DNA of 64,000 nucleotides. It comes from Bog-756 sp963699055 (GTDB lineage: Bacteria > Actinomycetota > Acidimicrobiia > Acidimicrobiales > RAAP-2). The translations under genes and the position numbers were made by a program. Every line of letters starts with the position of its first letter. Position 1 is the stretch's first letter. Positions 9,471 to 17,768 of this stretch are shown piece after piece. The notes beneath the pieces were generated by a model, which saw only the letters and a program-made list of their open reading frames with translations, ran no database searches and was not told the origin of the DNA. The stretch spans positions 259,921-323,920 of the forward strand of contig CAVOTA010000004.1 of the NCBI GenBank assembly GCA_963699055.1. The letters run 5' to 3'.

Positions 9471-10712
9471 TCAGACCTTCTCGGGCGTCCACGCCGACAG
9501 GTCGGCCAGACGGGGGTCGTTCGAGAACATCTCGACGATGGGCATCCTCACGCCGATGCGGGTCTGGATGCGCTCGATCTCGAGGATCTGGTTCCACTGG
9601 ACGAGGGAGACCACGAGACCCGCCGAGCCGGCCCGGGCGGTGCGGCCCGAGCGGTGCAGGTACGCCTTGTGGTCCTCCGGCGGATCGAAGTGCACGACGA
9701 TGTCCACGGCGTCGATGTGGAGCCCGCGTGCGGCCACGTCGGTCGCCACCAGGACGTGGAGCTTGCCCTCGGTGAAGTCCTTGAGCGTGCGCTCGCGGTT
9801 GGCCTGGCGCAGGTCGCCGTGGATGGCGCCGGCCCTCACGCCCTCCTTGCCCAGCTGCTCGACCAGTCGGTCGGCACCGTGCTTGGTCCGCACGAACACC
9901 AGGGCCTTGTCGGCGCTGCGGCAGACGGCGGCGCAGACCTTCACGCGGTCCATCTGGTGGACCTCGAGGAAGCGGTGCTCCATCTCCTCGACGGTGGTGG
10001 ACGGCGAGGCGACCTCGTGGAGGACCGGATCGGTCAGGTAGCGGCTCACCAGCCGGTCGACGGCACCGTCGAGGGTGGCGCTGAACAGCAGGGTCTGATG
10101 CTCCCGCTCGAGGCGGCGCAGCACCCACTCGACCTGGGGCATGAAGCCCATGTCGGCCATCCGGTCCGCCTCGTCGAGGACGAGCGTCTCGATGTCGGCC
10201 ACCGACAGCTCGCCCCGGTCGCCCAGGTCGATCAGCCGACCCGGAGTGGCGATGATGACGTCGACGCCTCGGCGCAGCTTCTTGATCTGGCGCTCGATGT
10301 CGGCGCCGCCGTACACGGCCACGACGCGGAGCCCGGCCGCCTCGGCGAGGGGCTCGAACACCTCGCTCACCTGTACGGCGAGCTCACGGGTCGGCACCAG
10401 GACGAGCGCCCGGGGACGGCCCGGCTCGGTGGCCGGGCGGGCCATGGTGCGCTGCAGGAGCGGCACGCCGAAGGCCAGCGTCTTGCCCGAGCCCGTCTTG
10501 GCCTTGCCGCACACGTCCCGGCCGGCGAGGGCGTCGACGACGGTCATGGCCTGGATGGCGAACGGGGCGTGGATGCCCTGCTCCTCGAGGGCGGCGACGA
10601 TGGCCGGGTCGACACCCAGCTCGGCGAAGGAGGGGATGGACTCGGCGGACTCGTCCAGGTCGGCCGGTACGGCGTCCACGGCGCGATCCGACGGATCGGT
10701 GAGGGTGGTCAT
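9471..10712 (-). CDS. DEAD-box RNA helicase
   Basis: 413-residue ATP-dependent RNA helicase with both RecA-like domains and almost no C-terminal extension. Motif I is AKTGSGKT, Ia PTRELA, Ib ATPGR, II DEAD, III SAT, V ATDVAARGL and VI HRSGRTARAG; the Q motif FAIQAM precedes motif I. The family core begins at SIPSFAELGV, about 28 residues in. The minimal architecture resembles RhlE/CshA-type helicases that act in ribosome assembly or RNA decay. The start is the ATG at 10712; the open frame further upstream looks non-coding. Confidence 0.93.
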   Translation of the reverse strand: MTTLTDPSDRAVDAVPADLDESAESIPSFAELGVDPAIVAALEEQGIHAPFAIQAMTVVDALAGRDVCGKAKTGSGKTLAFGVPLLQRTMARPATEPGRPRALVLVPTRELAVQVSEVFEPLAEAAGLRVVAVYGGADIERQIKKLRRGVDVIIATPGRLIDLGDRGELSVADIETLVLDEADRMADMGFMPQVEWVLRRLEREHQTLLFSATLDGAVDRLVSRYLTDPVLHEVASPSTTVEEMEHRFLEVHQMDRVKVCAAVCRSADKALVFVRTKHGADRLVEQLGKEGVRAGAIHGDLRQANRERTLKDFTEGKLHVLVATDVAARGLHIDAVDIVVHFDPPEDHKAYLHRSGRTARAGSAGLVVSLVQWNQILEIERIQTRIGVRMPIVEMFSNDPRLADLSAWTPEKV

Positions 10713-11019
10713 GGGGATCTGAAGCTCTCTCTCATCGTTCGGTGACGGGCGTGACCGACCGTCCGCTCCGTGCGAGTCACGGCAGCGTGTGGGCCCGCCT
10801 CGGGCCATCGTCCGGGCCGCTGTAGACGGCCTGAAGAACACCGATGAGGAAGACCCCGGCAGTGGACACTCGTCCACCACGAACACCACTCTACCGGGAA
10901 TCCCGCCCGTGACCAGGTCAAGTGCCCTCAGGGGCCCGGGCGGTCCCAGGCCGAACCGGTCCGGTCCGGGCCCTCAGGGGCCCGGGCGGTCCCAGGCCGA
11001 ACCGGTCCGGTCCGGGCCC
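10713..11019. other. intergenic region between thiC and the helicase
   Basis: No gene. The helicase-proximal part holds its leader; the thiC-proximal part holds the 46-bp tandem repeats listed separately. The repeats contain several GGGCCC self-complementary blocks that could fold after the thiC stop. Confidence 0.5.

Positions 11020-11024
<5 letters not shown>
10924..11024. repeat. 46-bp tandem repeat reaching into thiC
   Basis: Two identical adjacent 46-bp units (10924-10969 and 10970-11015) followed by 9 bases of a third (11016-11024). The partial copy contains the thiC stop codon (TCA on plus, 11020-11022), so the array seems to have grown out of the 3-prime end of thiC. Each unit carries GGGCCC blocks flanking TCAG and can form hairpins. 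Confidence 0.85.
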
Positions 11025-12798
<1,774 letters not shown>

Positions 12799-12903
12799 GG
12801 TGGTCGTCCCTTCGAACGGTGAGCAGATGGAGTCTCCCACGGCTCCCGTCCCGGCGGCACGGGCCCGCCGGGTCGGTGTGACGGGCCGGGGAGGGGCCGG
12901 GGA

Positions 12904-12988
12904 GGCGGGTCGGGGTGGCGGGTCGGGGTGGCGGGTCGGGGTGGCGGGTCGGGGTGGCGGGTCGGGGTGGCGGGTCGGGGTGGCGGGC
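12904..12988. repeat. 13-bp minisatellite
   Basis: Six perfect tandem copies of GGCGGGTCGGGGT (12904-12981) and half of a seventh. It lies in the divergent promoter region of thiC and bcp. Confidence 0.95.
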
Positions 12989-12995
12989 GGTTGCT

Positions 12996-13037
12996 GTCGG
13001 GCACCGTCGGGTGCCGTCGGGTGCCGTCGGGTGCCGT
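12996..13037. repeat. 10-bp minisatellite
   Basis: About four tandem copies of a 10-bp unit GTGCCGTCGG, the first with two changes. It follows directly on the 13-bp array. Confidence 0.85.
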
Positions 13038-13151
13038 TCCCATTCAAGCCGCTCCCGGCGTCCCGTCGACCCGGCGCCGTCGGCGGCCCGGGCGGTCGCA
13101 GGCGCCCGTAGAGTGCAGACGGATCAGCCACGCGCACCGAAAGGAACCACC

Positions 13152-13616
13152 ATGGGCAAGCTCGAGGCAGGGGACACCGCTCCCGCCTTCACCCTCCCGG
13201 ACCAGGACGGCAAGCCGGTCTCGCTGCAGGACTTCGCCGGTCGGCAGGTCGTCGTCTACTTCTACCCGAGGGACGACACCCCGGGCTGCACCAAGGAGGC
13301 GTGCCAGTTCAACGAGAACCTGACCGCCTTCAACAAGGCGAAGGTACCGATCCTGGGGATCTCCGCCGACACCGCCGAGAAGCACCGCAAATTCCTGGAG
13401 AAGTACGGACTGAAGATCACTCTCCTGACCGACGCCGACCATGCCGTGGGCGAGGCCTTCGGCGCCTGGGGCGAGAAGACCATGTACGGCAAGAAGACGA
13501 TCGGGGTCATCCGCTCGACCTTCCTGATCGCCGCCGACGGCACCGTCGCCCGCCCCTGGTACCACGTGAAGGCGGACGGCCACGCCGCCAAGGTGCTGGA
13601 GGAGATCCAGGGCTGA
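13152..13616 (+). CDS. bcp: thiol peroxidase, Bcp/PrxQ family
   Basis: 154-residue peroxiredoxin that reduces hydrogen and organic peroxides. DDTPGCTKEACQF carries the peroxidatic Cys and, five residues on, the resolving Cys of the atypical 2-Cys PrxQ type; FYPRDD and the later RSTFLI complete the active site. Full family length. The ATG at 13152 follows AAAGGAACC. Reduction probably needs thioredoxin, which is not in this window. Confidence 0.96.
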   Translation: MGKLEAGDTAPAFTLPDQDGKPVSLQDFAGRQVVVYFYPRDDTPGCTKEACQFNENLTAFNKAKVPILGISADTAEKHRKFLEKYGLKITLLTDADHAVGEAFGAWGEKTMYGKKTIGVIRSTFLIAADGTVARPWYHVKADGHAAKVLEEIQG

Positions 13617-13806
13617 CCGCCGCGGACCGTGGGCCCGGGAGGTCGTCCCGGTGCGGGCCGGTTCCCTAGGGTCGGGCGGCCGGCGGAGCCGTGGCGGTGC
13701 GGATCGCGCGCGTGCCATTCGTGTGCCTGTGGCCCGTCCGCCCCTCCCGCCCCTGACCAAGGACGACTCCAGTATGAGAGTCACACCCCCCTGGGAGGCT
13801 TCTCCC

Positions 13807-15492
13807 ATGGCGCTGGCCACCATGTTCGACGCACTCCCCGACCCGACCGTTGCGGTGGCGGTGGCTCCCGGGGGCCAGCCCGGGCTGGCGGCCCGGACGG
13901 CGGCGGTGGGCGAGGCCCTGGGTGGGCTCCTGGCCGACCTCGACCCCGGGCTCCTGGTGGGACCCGATGCGGTGGCCCTGTACGCCTCCTTCGCCCGGAT
14001 GGAGCGCCTGGTGGTGGCGGCCAAGACCCTGCTCGCCCCCCGGATCGCCCAGTCGGGGTGCTGGGAGGACGAGGGCCACCGCTCCCCGGTGGGCCTGCTG
14101 GCCGACCTGGAGGGGGGCTCCCCCGGTGCCGCCCGGCGCACCCTCGAGGCGGGACGGGCCCTCGGGGACCTGCCCGGGTGCGAGGCGGCCCTGCGCTCGG
14201 GCACCCTGTCGGGGCCCAAGCTCACCGAGGTCACCCGGGCCGCCACCGTGGACCCCACGGCCGAGGGCACCTTGTTGGCCGGCATCGACCAGGTGCCCCT
14301 GCCGGTGGTGCGGGAACGGTGCCGCACCGTGCGCACCCGGGCCGCCGGGGTGGACCCGGTGGCCACCCTGGCCCGGATCCACGCCGGGCGCACCTTCACG
14401 TCGTGGACCGACGCCGAAGGGGCCTTCTGCTACTCGGGCACCGATACCCCCGAGCGGGGGGCGGCCCTGCTGGCCCGGCTCCGCCCGGTGGTCGACCGCC
14501 TGCGCCACGACCGCCGGCAGGCGGCGGCCCCGGGCCCGGGTTCCGGCACACGGGGGAGTTCCGGGGGACGGGGACGTTCCGGGGGACGGGGACGGGGCAC
14601 CGGTGGGGGCGGCACCGCTGCTCCGCCCGAGTCCGAGGGTGCCCTGCGGGCCGACGCCCTCTTCGTGCTGATCGACGGGGCCCGACGGTCCCGGCCCGGT
14701 GGCGGCACCGGTGGAACCACCGGTGGACCCGGTGGTGGAACCGGTGGTGGCACCGGTGGTGGCACCGGTGGTGGGCCCCGGTCGTCCCGAGCCGGCACCC
14801 GAACAACCGGTGGCACCGGTGCCCGGTCCGCCGGTGGCACCGGTGCCCGGTCCGACCGGGGAACGGCCGGGGCTGGCGACCGGGGAACGGAGATCGACGA
14901 CGACCCGGCCGGCACCGGCGACGACGACCACCGGATGGCCGATCCCGACGACCTCGGCCGGGCCGACGACCTGATCACCGCACCGCCGCCGGCCACCGTC
15001 ATCGTGCGGGTGGACCTGGCCGCCCTGCGTCGGGGACGGGCCCTGCCCGGTGAGCTGTGCGAGATCGACGGCCAGGGCAGCGTCCCGGTCCCGGTGGCGG
15101 CCGGACTGGCCGACGACGCCTTCTTGGCCTGTGTGTTCACCGAGGCCGGGGACATCCGGGCCGTGGCCCACCTGGGCCGCACCGTCAACCAGACCCTGCG
15201 GACCGCCCTGGCCCTGCGGGACCGCCACTGCGTGGTGCCCGGGTGCGGGGTGGGCTACACCCTGGAGATCGACCACGTGGTCCCCCTGGAGTCCGGCGGC
15301 GACACGCGGCTCGACAACCTGGCCCTGCTGTGCCGGAGCCACCACCGGATGAAGACCTACGGGGGCTGGACCCTCGAGCGCACCGGGCCCACCGACGAGG
15401 ACCCGCGGTGGACGTTCACCCCGGAGCCCCCCTTCGGCCAGGAGCCCGACCTCGGACTCGACCGGCCGGCGGAACCCGACGGGACCGGCTGA
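13807..15492 (+). CDS. DUF222 / HNH endonuclease domain protein (13E12 family)
   Basis: 561-residue protein of the actinobacterial 13E12 repeat family: an N-terminal DUF222 helical domain (about residues 1-220), a long low-complexity linker of Gly, Thr and Arg (about residues 240-390) and a C-terminal HNH nuclease domain. The HNH core is CVVPGC, then LEIDHVVPLESGG, DNLALLCRSHH and H; the paired Cys would bind zinc. The ATG at 13807 has GGGAGG at 8 nt; an ATG at 13774 is the alternative. The linker is made of 12-bp repeats. These genes are often multicopy and mobile-looking; the function is unknown, presumably DNA cleavage. Confidence 0.88.
   Translation: MALATMFDALPDPTVAVAVAPGGQPGLAARTAAVGEALGGLLADLDPGLLVGPDAVALYASFARMERLVVAAKTLLAPRIAQSGCWEDEGHRSPVGLLADLEGGSPGAARRTLEAGRALGDLPGCEAALRSGTLSGPKLTEVTRAATVDPTAEGTLLAGIDQVPLPVVRERCRTVRTRAAGVDPVATLARIHAGRTFTSWTDAEGAFCYSGTDTPERGAALLARLRPVVDRLRHDRRQAAAPGPGSGTRGSSGGRGRSGGRGRGTGGGGTAAPPESEGALRADALFVLIDGARRSRPGGGTGGTTGGPGGGTGGGTGGGTGGGPRSSRAGTRTTGGTGARSAGGTGARSDRGTAGAGDRGTEIDDDPAGTGDDDHRMADPDDLGRADDLITAPPPATVIVRVDLAALRRGRALPGELCEIDGQGSVPVPVAAGLADDAFLACVFTEAGDIRAVAHLGRTVNQTLRTALALRDRHCVVPGCGVGYTLEIDHVVPLESGGDTRLDNLALLCRSHHRMKTYGGWTLERTGPTDEDPRWTFTPEPPFGQEPDLGLDRPAEPDGTG
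14700..14777. repeat. Gly/Thr-coding repeat in DUF222-HNH linker
   Basis: Imperfect 12-bp units of the form GGTGGCACCGGT in frame, encoding GGTG runs in the linker before the HNH domain. Confidence 0.8.
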
Positions 15493-15567
15493 GGGTCGGT
15501 CGGGGCCGACGGGTCCGGCTGAGGGTCGGGCGGGGCCGGCCGAGGGTCGGTCGGGGCCGGCCGAGGG
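15487..15567. repeat. tandem repeats in convergent spacer
   Basis: Four imperfect copies of a 21-bp motif (GGCTGAGGGTCGGTCGGGGCC type) fill the whole gap between the convergent HNH and Fpg genes; GGCCGGCC palindromes occur at the junctions. It may act as a bidirectional terminator. Confidence 0.75.
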
Positions 15568-16353
15568 TCAGGTGACCTGGTGGGCCGGACACCACCACGA
15601 GGTCCGCCCGCCGACGGTCGTGCGCTCCAGTGGTGTGCCGTCCCGGGGACAGATCCCGCCGGGGTGCCGCTCCGGCATCAGATCGCCCAGGTGCGAACCT
15701 CCCCGGGTCGTGAGGTCGGCGAGCCCCCGGCTCAGGTGGTGGTGCAGCCGACGCACCTCCGACGGCGACAGGGAGCCGGCCGGTCGGACCGGGGACAGAC
15801 CGGCCCGCCACAGGACCTCGTCGACGATGAGATTGCCGATGCCGGCGATCCGTGACTGGTCGAGCAGCCGGGCCTTGAGCGGGGACGACGAACCGGACAG
15901 GGCGGCGGCCAGGGCGGCCGGGCCGATCGACGCCGCATCGGGGCCGAGTCCCGACACGTCGGGATCGAGCGAGACGCCGCCCAGCCGACGTGGGTCGTGG
16001 ACCACCATCCGGCCGCCGTCGGCGAACGTCACCGACCAGCGCTCCCACGCCGGATCGCGCCGGGCAGGTGAGTACAGGAGGTCGCCGACGGCGTCGTCCC
16101 CGTCCACCAGCAGCGTCCCGGTCATCCCGAAGCGCAGACCGATGACGGTACCGTCGTCCGCGTCCAGCAGCAGGAGCTTGCCGATCCGCCGGGCAGCCAC
16201 GAACCGGTTCCCCACGAGGAGGCCGGACAGCAAGGCTCCCTCGGCCTCACCCTTCAGGAACCAGGTGTCGGGCGAGTCGACGGCGGCGATCGGCCGGCCG
16301 AGTGTGCTGGCCGCCAGGGACCGGTAACGCTCCACCTCGATCATCTCCGGCAC
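15568..16353 (-). CDS. Fpg/Nei-type DNA glycosylase with altered zinc finger
   Basis: 261-residue base-excision repair glycosylase/AP lyase. With GTG 16353 as start, the mature N-terminus is Pro-Glu (PEMIEVERYR), as the family requires for its Schiff-base nucleophile Pro2 and Glu3; a TACCCT hexamer sits exactly 6 nt upstream. The H2TH region SRIAGIGNLIVDEVLWRAG is conserved, with the catalytic-loop Lys in LKARLLDQ. The C-terminal zinc finger is atypical: CPRDG and WWCPAH replace the usual CxxC...CxxC, so two cysteines are Asp and His. It is divergent from the FrhB-type gene. Confidence 0.9.
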   Translation of the reverse strand: MPEMIEVERYRSLAASTLGRPIAAVDSPDTWFLKGEAEGALLSGLLVGNRFVAARRIGKLLLLDADDGTVIGLRFGMTGTLLVDGDDAVGDLLYSPARRDPAWERWSVTFADGGRMVVHDPRRLGGVSLDPDVSGLGPDAASIGPAALAAALSGSSSPLKARLLDQSRIAGIGNLIVDEVLWRAGLSPVRPAGSLSPSEVRRLHHHLSRGLADLTTRGGSHLGDLMPERHPGGICPRDGTPLERTTVGGRTSWWCPAHQVT

Positions 16354-16359
16354 CCGACG

Positions 16360-16365
16360 AGGGTA
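16360..16365 (-). promoter_or_regulatory. -10 box, leaderless (fpg-like gene)
   Basis: TACCCT on the minus strand, 6 nt before the GTG at 16353. Confidence 0.6.
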
Positions 16366-16412
16366 CCCAGCCGGCCGCCGTGCCAGGTCACGGTCACGGC
16401 GGAAGGCACGGG

Positions 16413-16418
16413 TAGGGT
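16413..16418 (+). promoter_or_regulatory. -10 box, leaderless (frhB-like gene)
   Basis: TAGGGT, 7 nt before the ATG at 16426; it overlaps a GTG at 16417 that is therefore unlikely to be the start. Confidence 0.6.
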
Positions 16419-16425
16419 GTCGATC

Positions 16426-17550
16426 ATGCCGCCCGAAAAGCCGCACTGGACCGAACTGCTCACCGAGGTGGTCACGTCGGGGCTGTGCACGGGATGCGCG
16501 GCCTGCGTGGTGGCGTGCCCCTACGACGTCCTCGCCTACGACGACACCGGCGGGCGGTACAAGCCGTTCCACATCGATGCCGACGGCGGCCCGGACAGCT
16601 GCACCCACGGCGTCAAGGGCTGCACCATGTGCACCCGGGCGTGCCCCCGGTTCCGCCTGTGGGAGACGGAGATCGACACCCACCTCCACGGCCGTGAGCG
16701 TTCCGAGGAGGAGGTGGCCGGGATCTCCCAGGACATCCTCCTCGTCCGGGCCACCGATCCCGAGGTCCATACGTCCGGACAGGACGGTGGCCTGGTGTCG
16801 GCCCTCCTGATCTGGGCCCTCGAGCACGACGTCATCGATGCCGCGCTGGTGTCCGACCTCGAGGGTGACGGCACGACCTGGAAGGCGAAGCCCACCGTCG
16901 CCACCACCCGCGCCCAGGTGCTGGCCGCCGCAGGGTCGCGCTACACCTACTCAGCCAACACCCTCGCCTACCCGCAGGCCATCGAGGGCGGGGCCGAGCG
17001 GATCGCCCTGGTCGGGATGGGCTGCCAGGCGTCGGCGCCACCGATGATGCAGACACGCAAGGCCGGCAAGATCGCCCGCCGGCTGTCGCTGACCATCGGG
17101 CTCCTGTGCTCGAAGACGTTCGACGACGCCATCTTCCCCGAGCTGTTCGAGGCCAAGTACGGCATCGCCCGGGCCGATATCGCCAAGATGAACATCAAGG
17201 GCGTCTTCCAGGTCTGGACCAGGGACGGCGAGTTCCACGAGATCCCGCTCAAGGAGGCCCATGCCTGGACCCGTGAGGGGTGCACGTCCTGCCCGGACTT
17301 CGCCGCCGAGCACGCCGACATCTCCACGGGCGGCATCGGGGCCTTCAACGACTGGACCCTCACCATCGTGCGCACCGACAAGGGCAGGGAGCTCCTGGCC
17401 GGGATGATCGAGGCCGGTGCCGTCGAGACCCGACCGGGCGACGATGATCCCGGGGCGATCGCCCTGCTGCACCGGCTCGCCCGGGTCAGCCGCAGGCGCT
17501 GGCCCGAGACGGCCGTCCCCATGCCCCGCCGCATGCCCGCCGCCACCTGA
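16426..17550 (+). CDS. coenzyme F420 hydrogenase/dehydrogenase beta subunit family protein
   Basis: 374-residue FrhB-type flavoprotein. The N-terminus has a ferredoxin-like 4Fe-4S motif CTGCAACVVACP and a second Cys cluster CTHGVKGCTMCTRACP; the FrhB N- and C-terminal domains follow, with GQDGGLVSALL and VGMGCQASAP as flavin/Fe-S region motifs and CTSCPDF near the end. Such proteins move electrons between F420 (or another deazaflavin/flavin) and Fe-S carriers. No alpha or gamma hydrogenase subunits are next to it, so a free-standing reductase, for example of geranylgeranyl or other substrates, is possible. The start is chosen from the upstream -10 box. Confidence 0.85.
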   Translation: MPPEKPHWTELLTEVVTSGLCTGCAACVVACPYDVLAYDDTGGRYKPFHIDADGGPDSCTHGVKGCTMCTRACPRFRLWETEIDTHLHGRERSEEEVAGISQDILLVRATDPEVHTSGQDGGLVSALLIWALEHDVIDAALVSDLEGDGTTWKAKPTVATTRAQVLAAAGSRYTYSANTLAYPQAIEGGAERIALVGMGCQASAPPMMQTRKAGKIARRLSLTIGLLCSKTFDDAIFPELFEAKYGIARADIAKMNIKGVFQVWTRDGEFHEIPLKEAHAWTREGCTSCPDFAAEHADISTGGIGAFNDWTLTIVRTDKGRELLAGMIEAGAVETRPGDDDPGAIALLHRLARVSRRRWPETAVPMPRRMPAAT

Positions 17551-17756
17551 CCAGGGTTCCCGGCACCCCGACGTCGGACCTCCGTCCGGCACCCGTGACC
17601 CGGTCCGGTCCGCACGACTCCGGCCCGTCCGGGCCCGTTCGGCCCCGTCATCAGGCCGACCTGGCCCCGGCCCGGCCCACGCGAGACCGGCACCAGGGCC
17701 GGACGACCCCTGCAATTCGGTCCAATTACCCCGTTACCGTCCACCCTTCCCGGACG

Positions 17757-17762
17757 TAGGGT
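17757..17762 (+). promoter_or_regulatory. -10 box, leaderless (MMPL gene)
   Basis: TAGGGT, 6 nt before the TTG at 17769. An in-frame TAG lies at 17757-17759, so no earlier start is possible. Confidence 0.55.
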
Positions 17763-17768
17763 GGGCCC

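Larger units (their letters stand above)
12799..13151. other. thiC/bcp divergent intergenic region
   Basis: Divergent spacer. From thiC to bcp it holds the thiC leader (12799-12870) with fragments resembling a thi-box, a 13-bp minisatellite, a 10-bp minisatellite, and a possible bcp -10 box TAGAGT at 13109-13114. No gene seen. Confidence 0.5.

Noticed and set aside
12799..12870. TPP riboswitch call
   Set aside because: Only scattered pieces of the thi-box occur and the central ligand-binding core is missing, so I list it as a finding and not as a feature.
12904..13037. Possible CRISPR array
   Set aside because: Units are 10 and 13 bp and directly adjacent, without spacers; these are minisatellites.
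16417..16425. GTG 16417 as start of the FrhB-type protein
   Set aside because: It overlaps the TAGGGT -10 box that sits 7 nt before ATG 16426.
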